Origin: Tepidimonas charontis
Lineage (GTDB): Bacteria; Pseudomonadota; Gammaproteobacteria; Burkholderiales; Burkholderiaceae_C
Direction of reading: 5' to 3'
Assembly (NCBI RefSeq): GCF_007556685.1
Contig: NZ_VJON01000011.1
Location: forward strand, 1-60,760
Length of the DNA stretch: 60,760 bases
The position numbers and the translations under genes were made by a program. Below the pieces are notes generated by a model. That model ran no database searches. It had not been told where the DNA came from and was given only the letters and a program-made list of their open reading frames with translations. This document shows positions 1 through 8,124 of this stretch, in pieces (within the stretch, counting starts at the first letter, position 1; every line of letters begins with the position of its first letter).

Positions 1-331
1 CGACTGGTACCGCGCCAACCCCATCACCCAGTACGAGGGTTACTGGGCCAGCGTCTTCTACAGCCACCTGGCCGCGCTCGGCTTGGAGCTGATTGCCGAA
101 GACGTCACCAACCACGGCTGCATCGACCTGACGGTGAAGATCCCTGAGCGCATCTATCTGTTCGAGTTCAAGGTGGTGCCCGACCAGGCCACCGGGCAGG
201 CGCTGGCCCAGCTCAAAGCGCGCGGCTATGCGGACAAGTACCGCGCCGACGGGCGACCGCTGCATCTGGTCGGCATCGAGTTCAGCCGGCAGCAGCGCAA
301 TGTGGTGGGGTTTGAGGTGCAGATGGGCTGA
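1..331 (+). CDS. PD-(D/E)XK nuclease-like protein, C-terminal part (cut by window edge)
   Basis: The frame is open from base 2 to a TGA at 329-331, so this is the last ~109 codons of a gene that starts outside the window. A TTG at 83 could be mistaken for a start, but the reading upstream of it is good protein (tryptophan- and tyrosine-rich, 'QYEGYWASVFYSHLAALG'). The fragment has the core of a PD-(D/E)XK nuclease fold: an aspartate in 'CIDLTVKI', then 'FEFKV' (E-x-K), then the 'ARGYADKY' helix. This order is typical of the C-terminal domain of AAA-ATPase/DUF1703-type proteins, whose N-terminal half is an ATPase. These proteins occur in many copies and often move between genomes; their function is not established. 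The IS remnant next door fits a mobile or decaying patch. Confidence 0.75.
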   Translation, partial: DWYRANPITQYEGYWASVFYSHLAALGLELIAEDVTNHGCIDLTVKIPERIYLFEFKVVPDQATGQALAQLKARGYADKYRADGRPLHLVGIEFSRQQRNVVGFEVQMG

Positions 332-430
332 AGCCTTGCCGCTGCGCGGCAGCAACAACCAAAGAAAAGCCTGTGCGCGCCGCACAACGGCCGCACAAGA
401 GCCGTGACCCGCACACCGGCGGCCAGGCCC

Positions 431-1000
431 TAACAGGCCGTTGAAAAAATCCCCCGCCGACGCTGGCCTCGGCCAGTATGATCTGAAACGATCGGCGAAC
501 GACGCGGACGAGGACGATGAGAGGCAACCAAGACTTCCCAGGCAAGCGATGTTCAGCTACATCAGCCTTGAAGAGCGCGTGCCGCAGACACACCCGCTGC
601 GCAAGCTGCGCGCCGCAGTCGTTGCGCTGCTGGCGACGATGAACCGCGAGTTCGACGCGGTGTACGCCCGCCGGGGCCGCCCCTCGGTGCCGCCGGGGAT
701 GCTCGATGCCCTGCTGCTGCAGATCCTGTTTTCCATCCGCAGCGAGCGCCAGTTGGTCGAGGCCATCGAGTACAACCTGCTGTACCGCTGGTTCGTGGGA
801 TTGAACATCGAGGACAAGGTCTGGGGCCACTGCCCCTTCAGCGCGCCAACCGCGAGCGGCTCTTCAACGAAGACTTGGCCCGCGCCTTTTTCGAGCGGGT
901 CAAGCACACACCGCCGATTGGGCAAGCTTGAGCAGCGACGAACACTTCAGTGTGGATGGCACGCTGATCGAGGCCTGGGCCTCACACAAAAGTTTCAAGG
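431..1000 (+). mobile_element. IS remnant (IS5/IS1182-like), left end plus broken transposase
   Basis: A terminus-like motif, aacaggccgttgaaaaaatc (429-448), resembles the ends of many IS elements of this group. It is followed about 100 bases later by transposase coding sequence that is recognisable only to about base 999. After that the sequence no longer resembles the transposase and runs straight into the 3' end of prlC at 1084. No matching right-hand inverted repeat is visible, so the right part of the element has been deleted. The element is not mobile on its own. Confidence 0.65.
549..999 (+). pseudogene. Transposase pseudogene (frameshifted and truncated)
   Basis: From ATG 549 the frame reads as the N-terminal DNA-binding part of a DDE transposase ('MFSYISLEERVP', then 'ALLLQILFSIRSERQLVEAI' and 'LLYRWFVGLNIEDKVWGH'). 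After 'CPFSA' (about 850) the homology moves to another frame ('ANRERLFNEDLARAFFERVK') and near 907 to a third ('DWASLSSDEHFSVDGTLIEA'), each step explained by about two extra bases. The last part contains the first catalytic aspartate (SVDGT). The other catalytic residues are absent because the gene stops at about 999. An upstream ATG at 517 reads 'MRGNQDF', the usual start of this family, in yet another frame, so a third indel is likely. No functional product is expected. Confidence 0.8.
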
Positions 1001-1083
1001 TCAGGCCGTGCCCCGCGCACCAGCGCTCGAGCAGCACATGCAGCTAGGCTGCTTGGCTTTGCCGAGGTTGGATTACAGGAGTA

Positions 1084-3195
1084 TCACACCAAGCCGCGGT
1101 GGCGCAGCAGGGCGTCGATGCGCGGCTCTCGGCCGCGAAAGGCACGGAACGACTCCAACGCCGGCCGACTGCCCCCGGTTTCCAGGATCTCGCGCCGGAA
1201 GCGCTCGCCGGTGGCGCGCTGCAGCGTGTCGCCGCCGGGGCCGGCAGCCTCTTCGAACGCCGCATAGGCATCGGCGCTGAGCACTTCCGCCCACAGGTAG
1301 CTGTAGTACCCCGCAGCGTAGCCGCCGGCGAAGATGTGGCTGAAGGTGTGCGGCATACGATGCCACGCCGGCGGCTGCAACACCGCCACCTCGTCGCGCA
1401 CCTGCTGCAGCAGCGCCATCACATTGCCGTCCGGGGTGCCTTCCAAGTGCAGCCGCATGTCAAACAGCGCGTACTCGATCTGACGCAGCAGCTGCAGGCC
1501 GCTTTGGAAGTTGCGCGCCGCCACCATCTTGTCGTAGAGGGCGCGCGGCAGCGGCTCGCCGGTGTCCACGTGGGCCGTCATACGTTGCAAGACGCCCCAT
1601 TCCCAGGCAAAGTTTTCCATGAACTGGCTGGGCAGTTCCACCGCATCCCACTCCACGCCGCTGATGCCTGCCACCGCGTGCTCGTCCACTTGCGTGAGCA
1701 GGTGGTGCAGCCCGTGCCCGAATTCATGAAACAGCGTGATGACGTCGTCGTGCGTGAGCAGCGCCGGCTTGCCCTGGACGCCCTCGGCGAAGTTGCACAC
1801 CAGATGCGCCACCGGGGTTTGCAGGCCCGCGCCGTCGGGGCGGCACCAGCGGCTGCGCGCGTCATCCATCCAGGCGCCGCCGCGCTTGCCGGCGCGCGCG
1901 TGCGGGTCCAGGTAAAACTGCCCCAGCAGCCGGCCGTGCCGCTCGATGCGAAAGCGCCGCACCGTCGGGTGCCAGGTGGGCGCAGGATCTTCGTCGATGA
2001 CGACATCGAACAGCGTTTGCACCACATGGAACAAGCCGTCGAGCACGCGCGGCAGCGGGAAGTACGCTTTGACCTCTTGCTCGCTGTAGGCGTAGCGTTC
2101 TTGACGCAGCTGCTCGGCCAGATAGGTCCAATCCCAGGCCTGCGGATCGTCCCAACCGAGGCGGTCACGCGCGAAGGCGCGCATGTCGGCCACGTCCTGC
2201 TGTGCGAAGGATCGCGCCCGCTGCGCCAAATCGCGCAAAAAGCCCAGCACGTGCTCAGGTGAGGGCGCCATCTTGGTGGCCAGCGACAGGTGGGCAAAAC
2301 TCGGGTAGCCGAGCAGTGCAGCCTCTTCAGCGCGCAAGGCCAGGATCTCACGCAAAATGGGGCCGTTGTCCAGGCCAGCGGTGTCGCCTTCGGCTTGGTC
2401 GCTGGCGCGCGTGCCGTAGGCACGATACAGCCGCTGGCGCACGTCGCGATCGTGCGCAAACTGCATCACCGGTAGATACAGTGGCAGTTTCAGACTCAGG
2501 CGGCATTGGCCGTCGTGCCCGTCGGCGCGCGCGGCTTCGCGCATCGCCGTCAGCACGTCGTCGGGCACCCCGGCCAGTGTCGAGGGCTCGACGTACGCTC
2601 GATACCCGTCGGTGGCATCGAGCGCGTTTTCGCTGAATTTTTGCGCCAGCTCGGCCTGCCGCTCCTGAATCGCGGCAAAACGCGCCTTGGCTGCGCCCTG
2701 CAGTTCCGCGCCGCCCAGCACGAAGTCGCGCAGCGCCAGCGCCCGCGCGCGCTGCTGTGTGGCATCGAGCGTGCCCGCATCGATGGCCTTGAACTTGGCG
2801 TAGAGGCGTTCGTCCGCACCCAGGCGGGTCCAGAACTCGGTGACGGCCGGCAAGGTCGCGTTGTAGGCGGCGCGCAGCGCCGGCGTGTCGGCCACGGCGT
2901 TGAGGTGGCTGACCATGCCCCAGGCACGCGCCAAGCGCTCGGTGGCCACATCCAGTGTGCGCGCCAGCGCGGTCCACTCGGCCGGGAAGTCGTCGGCGGT
3001 GACGCGCTGCAGCGCGGCGTCGGCCTGTTGCAGCAGGGTTTCGATGGCCGGCTGCACATGCTGCGGCTGCACCGCGTCGAAGCGCGGCGGATCGGCAAAG
3101 TCCAAGAGCGGATTGTCGGCGGCGGGTATCTCGGTCGAGGGAGCCGCCGCGGAATCCGGGGTAGCCAGTGTGGTGAGGTCTGCGCGATCGTTCAT
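1084..3195 (-). CDS. prlC: Oligopeptidase A, M3-family zinc metallopeptidase
   Basis: A 703-residue cytosolic metallopeptidase that degrades short peptides, including cleaved signal peptides. The zinc-binding motif HEFGH is at about residues 490-494, followed by the downstream glutamate region 'SGVEWDAVELPSQFMENFAWEW' (M3 family). The length matches E. coli oligopeptidase A (about 680) with a short Ala/Thr-rich N-terminus. The start was chosen at ATG 3195 ('MNDRADL') because the open frame upstream has no family resemblance; family homology begins near 'NPLLDFADPPRFDAV'. The 3' end abuts the IS remnant. It ends 78 bases after yhbY on the same strand, so the two may be co-transcribed. No signal peptide is seen. 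Confidence 0.93.
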   Translation of the reverse strand: MNDRADLTTLATPDSAAAPSTEIPAADNPLLDFADPPRFDAVQPQHVQPAIETLLQQADAALQRVTADDFPAEWTALARTLDVATERLARAWGMVSHLNAVADTPALRAAYNATLPAVTEFWTRLGADERLYAKFKAIDAGTLDATQQRARALALRDFVLGGAELQGAAKARFAAIQERQAELAQKFSENALDATDGYRAYVEPSTLAGVPDDVLTAMREAARADGHDGQCRLSLKLPLYLPVMQFAHDRDVRQRLYRAYGTRASDQAEGDTAGLDNGPILREILALRAEEAALLGYPSFAHLSLATKMAPSPEHVLGFLRDLAQRARSFAQQDVADMRAFARDRLGWDDPQAWDWTYLAEQLRQERYAYSEQEVKAYFPLPRVLDGLFHVVQTLFDVVIDEDPAPTWHPTVRRFRIERHGRLLGQFYLDPHARAGKRGGAWMDDARSRWCRPDGAGLQTPVAHLVCNFAEGVQGKPALLTHDDVITLFHEFGHGLHHLLTQVDEHAVAGISGVEWDAVELPSQFMENFAWEWGVLQRMTAHVDTGEPLPRALYDKMVAARNFQSGLQLLRQIEYALFDMRLHLEGTPDGNVMALLQQVRDEVAVLQPPAWHRMPHTFSHIFAGGYAAGYYSYLWAEVLSADAYAAFEEAAGPGGDTLQRATGERFRREILETGGSRPALESFRAFRGREPRIDALLRHRGLV

Positions 3196-3273
3196 GGCCG
3201 CAAGCATGCCAGATAAATCGATGCGCCGCGTCGCGGCAAGCGCGTGCCCCCTGGACGCCGCAGACAACCCCGC

Positions 3274-3756
3274 TCAATCCTGGGCGGCAGCAGCGGCCTT
3301 CTTGGCGCTTTTCATGCGCCGCTTGGCTTTTTTGACCAGGCCGCCCGGCGTGATGCGTTGGTTGCCCAGCACGCGCACGGTCTTGATTTCGGGCCGCTGC
3401 CCCGGTTTTTTGCCGTACTTGACGACTTTGTACTCGCGTGGGCCGGGCTTGCGATCGTCGTCGCTGGCTTTGCGCTTGGGTGGTAGCGGCCGCCACAGCA
3501 CGAGCAGCTTGCCGATGTGCTGCACCGCTGCCGCCCCCAGGGTGTCTGCCAGTTCGAACAACCAGGCCTCACGCTGCGCGCGGTCGCCGGCGAGCACGCG
3601 CACTTTGATGAGGCCGTGGGCGTTGAGCGCCGCGTCGATTTCGGCTCGCACGGCGTCGGTCAGCCCATCGGCGCCGATCATCACGACCGGCTCCAGATGA
3701 TGGGCTTCGCCACGGCGCACGGCGCGCTCGGCAGGGGTGAGTTCAATGCGGGCCAT
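3274..3756 (-). CDS. yhbY: YhbY-family (CRM domain) RNA-binding protein
   Basis: A 160-residue protein whose first ~95 residues form a CRM domain ('LTPAERAVRRGEAHHLEPVVMIG', then 'HGLIKVRV' and the C-terminal 'VQHIGKLLVLWR'). In E. coli YhbY binds pre-50S ribosomal particles. The C-terminal ~60 residues are a basic Lys/Arg/Ala-rich tail ('KKAKRRMKSAKKAAAAAQD') absent from the short E. coli protein but common in Burkholderiales. The start at ATG 3756 places the CRM domain directly at the N-terminus. It is divergent from rlmE with 137 bases between the starts, the same yhbY/rlmE/ftsH arrangement as in E. coli, so a shared ribosome-maturation role is reasonable. Confidence 0.9.
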   Translation of the reverse strand: MARIELTPAERAVRRGEAHHLEPVVMIGADGLTDAVRAEIDAALNAHGLIKVRVLAGDRAQREAWLFELADTLGAAAVQHIGKLLVLWRPLPPKRKASDDDRKPGPREYKVVKYGKKPGQRPEIKTVRVLGNQRITPGGLVKKAKRRMKSAKKAAAAAQD

Positions 3757-3893
3757 GAGACGCATTATCCCGCAATCGACGCCGCAGTGCCCATCGGGCG
3801 CAGCGGCTGGCCGGCGGGGGCTGGACACGCGGGTCACGCTGCCGCCACAGTCACCCGCTGCCGTCGCCGGTCGAGGCGGCTATAGTGGTGCGG

Positions 3894-4601
3894 ATGAAGG
3901 TCAAAACGCAGAGCAAAAAGGTCAACAAGGCGTGGCTCAACCAGCACGTCAACGATCCGTGGGTGCGGCTGGCGCAGAAAGAAGGCTACCGCGCCCGCGC
4001 GGCCTACAAGCTCAAGGAGCTCGATGAGGCGTTTCATTTGGTGCGGCCTGGGCAGTGCATCGTCGATTTGGGCTGTGCGCCCGGCGCCTGGTGCCAGTAT
4101 CTGCGGCGCCGCTTGGGCACCGTCAGCCGAGCGGGCGAGCCAGCGCGCCTGCGCGGCACCATCGTCGGCGTCGATGTGTTGCCGATGGAGCCGATCGACG
4201 GCGTGCACTTCATCCAGGGCGACTTTCGCGAGGAATCAACCCTGCAGGCGTTGCAGGCCGCGTTGCAGCAGGCGCGGCCGGCGGGGGCGCGCAGCGTCGA
4301 TCTGATCGTGTCGGACATGGCGCCCAATCTCTCGGGGGTGGAAGAGGTGGATGCCGCACGCATCGAGCACCTGATCGAGCTGGCGCTGGACTTCGCCGTG
4401 CAACACCTCAAACCCGAGGGGGCCCTGGTGGCCAAAGTATTCCATGGCCAAGCCTACGACCGTGCGGTGCGCCTGTTTCGCCAACATTTTCAAACGGTCA
4501 AGGTGCACAAGCCCAAGGCGTCGCGCCCGCAGTCGGCGGAAACCTTTCTGATCGGGCGCGGTCTGAAAGGTGTGCCCAACGCCTGTGGCCACACGCCATA
4601 G
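3894..4601 (+). CDS. rlmE: 23S rRNA 2'-O-ribose methyltransferase (U2552)
   Basis: A 235-residue RrmJ/FtsJ-type methyltransferase, which methylates the ribose of U2552 in the 23S rRNA A-loop late in 50S assembly. Visible features are the N-terminal 'WLNQHVNDPWVRLAQKEGYR' with the first catalytic lysine region 'AAYKLKELD', the SAM-binding 'VDLGCAPGAWCQYL', the catalytic aspartate in 'IVSDMAPNLSG' and a lysine in 'ALVAKVF'. ATG 3894 was preferred over GTG 3885 (three codons earlier) because it gives the family's usual 'MKxKTxSKK' start. It is followed by ftsH 144 bases later, as in E. coli rlmE-ftsH. A TACAAT at 4669-4674 in that gap may be an ftsH -10 box. Confidence 0.93.
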   Translation: MKVKTQSKKVNKAWLNQHVNDPWVRLAQKEGYRARAAYKLKELDEAFHLVRPGQCIVDLGCAPGAWCQYLRRRLGTVSRAGEPARLRGTIVGVDVLPMEPIDGVHFIQGDFREESTLQALQAALQQARPAGARSVDLIVSDMAPNLSGVEEVDAARIEHLIELALDFAVQHLKPEGALVAKVFHGQAYDRAVRLFRQHFQTVKVHKPKASRPQSAETFLIGRGLKGVPNACGHTP

Positions 4602-4734
4602 GCTGCGGCAATCCGTTTCATTGGCAGGGTTGCAGACCAAAGGTGTCTCAAGGGCCCTCGACAAGCCCTACAATGCAACGCATATGGGTTTGGGCAGAGC
4701 ACCCGCCGGGCGGCGGATGCGCACGGTCAGCGTC

Positions 4735-4748
4735 AGGAGTTTTCGTTG
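4735..4748 (+). promoter_or_regulatory. RBS that fixes a TTG start for ftsH
   Basis: AGGAG (4735-4739) lies six bases before TTG 4746-4748. No in-frame ATG lies between it and the first transmembrane segment that would leave the segment whole, so translation most likely begins at this TTG. Confidence 0.75.
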
Positions 4749-6674
4749 AACAACAACCAGTGGTTCTCTAAGGTGGCGGTCTGGATGGTGATCGCCATGG
4801 TGCTGTTCACCGTCTTCAAGCAGTTCGATGGCCGCGCCAGCAGCGGCGCCGGCTATATGGCCTACTCCGACTTCCTCAATGAGGTGCGCGCCCAGCGCAT
4901 CAAGAGCGCGACCATCCAAGAGGGATCGAGCGGGACCGAAATCATCGCCATCACCACCGACGACCGGCGGGTGCGCACCAACGCCACCTATCTGGATCGC
5001 GGCTTGGTGGGCGACCTGATCGCCAACGACGTCAAATTCGACGTGCGGCCGCGCGAAGAAGGTTCGCTGCTGATGACCTTGCTCGTCAGCTGGGGGCCGA
5101 TGTTGCTGCTCATCGGTGTGTGGATCTACTTCATGCGCCAGATGCAGGGCGGCGGCCGCGGCGGGGCGTTTAGCTTCGGCAAGAGCAAGGCGCGCATGCT
5201 GGATGAAAACGCCAACACCGTCACCTTTGCCGACGTGGCCGGCTGTGACGAGGCCAAGGAAGAGGTCAAGGAAGTCGTCGATTTCTTGAAGGACCCACAA
5301 AAGTTTCAAAAGCTCGGCGGCCGCATTCCGCGCGGGTTGCTGCTGGTTGGCCCGCCGGGCACGGGCAAGACGCTGCTGGCCAAGGCCATCGCCGGCGAAG
5401 CCAAGGTGCCGTTCTTCAGCATCTCCGGCTCCGATTTCGTCGAGATGTTCGTCGGCGTGGGTGCCGCGCGCGTGCGCGACATGTTCGAGCAGGCCAAGAA
5501 AAACGCGCCCTGCATCATCTTCATCGATGAAATCGACGCCGTTGGGCGGCAGCGCGGTGCGGGTTTGGGCGGCGGCAACGACGAGCGCGAGCAGACGCTC
5601 AACCAGATGCTGGTGGAGATGGATGGCTTCGAGACCAACCTCGGCGTCATCGTCATCGCCGCCACCAACCGGCCCGACATTTTGGATGCGGCGCTGCTGC
5701 GCCCGGGCCGCTTCGACCGCCAGGTGTACGTGACGCTGCCCGACATCCGCGGTCGCGAGCAGATTCTGAAAGTGCACATGCGCAAGATTCCGATCGGCCC
5801 CGATGTGAGCCCCGAAATCATCGCGCGCGGCACACCCGGCATGAGCGGCGCCGATCTGGCCAATCTGTGCAACGAAGCGGCCCTGATGGCGGCGCGGCGC
5901 AACGCGCGCGTCGTCGAGATGCAGGACTTCGAGAAGGCCAAGGACAAAATCCTGATGGGCCCCGAGCGCAAGTCGATGGTGATGCCCGAGGCGGAGCGCC
6001 GCAACACCGCCTATCACGAGGCCGGGCACGCCCTGATCGGCAAGCTGCTGCCCAAGTGTGATCCGGTGCACAAGGTCACCATCATCCCGCGTGGCCGTGC
6101 GCTCGGGGTGACGATGAGCCTGCCGGAGCAAGACCGCTACAGCTACGACAAGGAGTACATGCTCAATCAGATCGCGATGCTGTTTGGCGGCCGCATCGCC
6201 GAGGAGGTGTTCATGAACCAGATGACCACCGGGGCGAGCAACGACTTCGAGCGCGCCACCCAGATCGCGCGTGACATGGTGATGCGCTACGGTATGTCGG
6301 AAAAGCTCGGACCCATGGTGTACGCGGAAAACGAGGGCGAAATTTTCCTGGGCCGCTCGGTGACCAAAACCACCCACATCAGCGAAGAGACGATGCGCCA
6401 GGTCGATGCCGAGGTGCGCCGCATCATCGATGAGCAATATGCGCTGGCGCGCCGGCTGATCGAAGAAAACGCCGACAAGATGCATGCGATGGCCAAGGCG
6501 CTGCTGGAGTGGGAGACCATCGACAGTGACCAGATCGACGACATCATGGCTGGCCGCCCACCGCGGCCGCCGAAGGACATGAGCCCGCGTTCGCCCAACA
6601 CCGGCGGCGGGGATTCGGGCGGCGCCGCGCAGCCCGTGCAGGGGGCCTCACCGCAGGCGCCGTCGGCGGCGTGA
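4746..6674 (+). CDS. ftsH: ATP-dependent zinc metalloprotease FtsH
   Basis: A 642-residue inner-membrane AAA+ protease that removes damaged membrane proteins and short-lived regulators (in E. coli LpxC and sigma-32). Two membrane segments (about residues 9-25 and 107-130) flank a small periplasmic domain. Next come Walker A GPPGTGKT (202-209), Walker B with DEID (261-264), the SRH region '[20 protein letters not shown]' and the zinc site HEAGH (424-428). The C-terminus is a Pro/Gly/Ser-rich tail ending '[10 protein letters not shown]'. The TTG start is supported by an AGGAG six bases upstream. It follows rlmE and precedes folP, the classic order. Confidence 0.97.
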   Translation: MNNNQWFSKVAVWMVIAMVLFTVFKQFDGRASSGAGYMAYSDFLNEVRAQRIKSATIQEGSSGTEIIAITTDDRRVRTNATYLDRGLVGDLIANDVKFDVRPREEGSLLMTLLVSWGPMLLLIGVWIYFMRQMQGGGRGGAFSFGKSKARMLDENANTVTFADVAGCDEAKEEVKEVVDFLKDPQKFQKLGGRIPRGLLLVGPPGTGKTLLAKAIAGEAKVPFFSISGSDFVEMFVGVGAARVRDMFEQAKKNAPCIIFIDEIDAVGRQRGAGLGGGNDEREQTLNQMLVEMDGFETNLGVIVIAATNRPDILDAALLRPGRFDRQVYVTLPDIRGREQILKVHMRKIPIGPDVSPEIIARGTPGMSGADLANLCNEAALMAARRNARVVEMQDFEKAKDKILMGPERKSMVMPEAERRNTAYHEAGHALIGKLLPKCDPVHKVTIIPRGRALGVTMSLPEQDRYSYDKEYMLNQIAMLFGGRIAEEVFMNQMTTGASNDFERATQIARDMVMRYGMSEKLGPMVYAENEGEIFLGRSVTKTTHISEETMRQVDAEVRRIIDEQYALARRLIEENADKMHAMAKALLEWETIDSDQIDDIMAGRPPRPPKDMSPRSPNTGGGDSGGAAQPVQGASPQAPSAA

Positions 6675-6710
6675 AGTCGCCCATGTATCGCCGGCGGCGT
6701 CGGCTCGGTG

Positions 6711-6746
6711 GTCGTTCGTTGGCTGCGCCTGGCTCGCACGAACGAC
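6711..6746. repeat. Inverted repeat between ftsH and folP
   Basis: Perfect 9-base arms, GTCGTTCGT (6711-6719) and ACGAACGAC (6738-6746), are separated by 18 bases. No T-run follows on either strand, so it is not a standard intrinsic terminator. It could form an RNA hairpin in the ftsH-folP transcript or act as a protein site. Confidence 0.5.
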
Positions 6747-6843
6747 AGCGAGTCAGGATGGCTGCAGGGCGGCGTCGAATCGGTGGCGTCCGTGACCGCG
6801 TAGCGCACCCGCCCGCGGTGCACCCGTCGAAAGAGGTCTGACA

Positions 6844-7890
6844 GTGAACGAGCTGGATGGAGGGCAGGCCGGCACCACCGCACCCGGCGCCGTAGCGCCT
6901 GCGTCATGGGGTGCGACCGGGGTGGCTGCCGCCAGTGGCGCTGTTGGGTGTTCGCCCGGCGCTGCGGACGCGTGCTCGGCGACCTCCCATTCTTCGGTGG
7001 CATCGGCAACCGTTTGGCGCACGACCCGCTTCGTCATCGATTTGTCACAGCCGCGGGTGATGGGCATCGTCAACGTCACCCCCGATTCGTTTTCCGATGG
7101 CGGGGCACACGCCGACGCCGCTGCGGCACTGCGACACGCCGAGGCGCTGCTGGCGCAGGGTGCCGATATGCTCGACATCGGGGGCGAGTCCACCCGGCCC
7201 GGTGCCCCGCCCGTGCCGCTGGAGGTCGAGCTGCAGCGCGTGCTGCCCGTGGTGCGCGCGGCGGTGCGGTTGGGGGTGCCGATCAGCGTCGATACCTACA
7301 AGCCGGAGGTGATGGCGGCCTGTCTGGACCTGGGGGCCGACATCATCAACGATGTGTGGGCGCTGCGCCGCTGCAGCGCCGATGGCCGCAGCGCCGAGGC
7401 GGTGGTGGCAGCGCACCCATCGTGCGGTGTGTGCCTGATGCACATGCATCGGCAGCCACAGGATATGCAGGTACAACCGATGCAGGGGCCGGCGACCCTG
7501 GCAGTGGTGGCCTTTTTGGCCGAGCGGGCCCAGGCTTTGCGTGCGCGCGGCGTCGCGCGCGAGCGCATCGTGCTCGACTACGGTATCGGTTTTGGCAAGA
7601 CGGTCGAGCAAAACCTGGAGTTGCTGGTGCGGCAGGACGCCATCCTGGCCTTGGGCTACCCGCTGTTGGCGGGTTGGTCGCGCAAATCGACGCTGGGGCG
7701 GCTGACCGGACAGGATGAGGCCGCGCGCCGCGTCGGCGCCAGCGTGGCGGCCGCTTTGCTGGCGGTGCAGCGCGGCGCGCGCATCGTTCGCGTGCACGAC
7801 GTCGAGCCGACCGTACAGGCCTTGCGCGTGTGGCAAGCCGTGCAAACGGCGCAACGGAACCAGGCAGGCCGCGAGGCCACGCGCGCGTAA
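6844..7890 (+). CDS. folP: Dihydropteroate synthase
   Basis: Joins p-aminobenzoate to 6-hydroxymethyl-7,8-dihydropterin diphosphate in folate synthesis. It has the two family signatures, 'MGIVNVTPDSFSDGG' and 'DMLDIGGESTRPGA', then 'PISVDTYKPEV', 'ADIINDVWAL', the 'MHMHRQPQDMQ' loop, 'ERIVLDYGIGFGK' and the C-terminal 'AGWSRKSTLG' with 'VRVHDV'. The reading from GTG 6844 gives 348 residues, longer than the usual ~280, because of a ~55-residue Ala/Gly/Ser-rich N-terminus without family resemblance. GTG 6997 ('VASATVWRTTRFVIDL') would give a normal-length protein, so the true start is uncertain. It lies between ftsH and glmM as in E. coli. Confidence 0.93.
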   Translation: MNELDGGQAGTTAPGAVAPASWGATGVAAASGAVGCSPGAADACSATSHSSVASATVWRTTRFVIDLSQPRVMGIVNVTPDSFSDGGAHADAAAALRHAEALLAQGADMLDIGGESTRPGAPPVPLEVELQRVLPVVRAAVRLGVPISVDTYKPEVMAACLDLGADIINDVWALRRCSADGRSAEAVVAAHPSCGVCLMHMHRQPQDMQVQPMQGPATLAVVAFLAERAQALRARGVARERIVLDYGIGFGKTVEQNLELLVRQDAILALGYPLLAGWSRKSTLGRLTGQDEAARRVGASVAAALLAVQRGARIVRVHDVEPTVQALRVWQAVQTAQRNQAGREATRA

Positions 7891-8013
7891 ACCCCGACCC
7901 GATCGGCGCTGCAAAGGCGAAGCGTAACACCTAGCGCGCGCCCGCGCCTGGCGCCACGCCGCCGGTGGGTGCGCAGCCAGCGTCGTCCGAAAAGCGACCG
8001 CTGCGTTGACCGG

Positions 8014-8034
8014 CCGACAGGCTTGACCTGTCGG
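8014..8034. repeat. Perfect inverted repeat upstream of glmM
   Basis: CCGACAGG (8014-8021), a 5-base loop and CCTGTCGG (8027-8034) form a perfect 8-bp stem. It lies 20 bases before a -10-like TACAAT (8055-8060), so it may be an operator or a folP-glmM transcript hairpin. No T-run follows. Confidence 0.5.
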
Positions 8035-8054
8035 GTCGGGCAGCGGCCCCTCCG

Positions 8055-8060
8055 TACAAT
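8055..8060 (+). promoter_or_regulatory. Possible -10 box for glmM
   Basis: TACAAT, 65 bases before the glmM ATG. The same hexamer occurs before ffs, guaB and rimP in this window. No good -35 is present at 16-18 bp; TTGACC at 8023-8028 is too far. An internal promoter for glmM is possible. Confidence 0.4.
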
Positions 8061-8124
8061 CGACCACTGCTTTCACCGCGCCCGCGGCGAGGCGTCATCG
8101 TTTGCAGCAAGGGAGCCCGTTCAC

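Noticed and set aside
1099-2262. Long open frame on the plus strand opposite prlC
   Set aside because: It is the complement of a clear M3 peptidase with an HEFGH site; in GC-rich DNA long antisense frames are common, and this one has no protein features.
4668-6485. 605-codon frame antisense to ftsH
   Set aside because: His/Ala/Asp-rich reading with no domain; it mirrors the codon pattern of ftsH.
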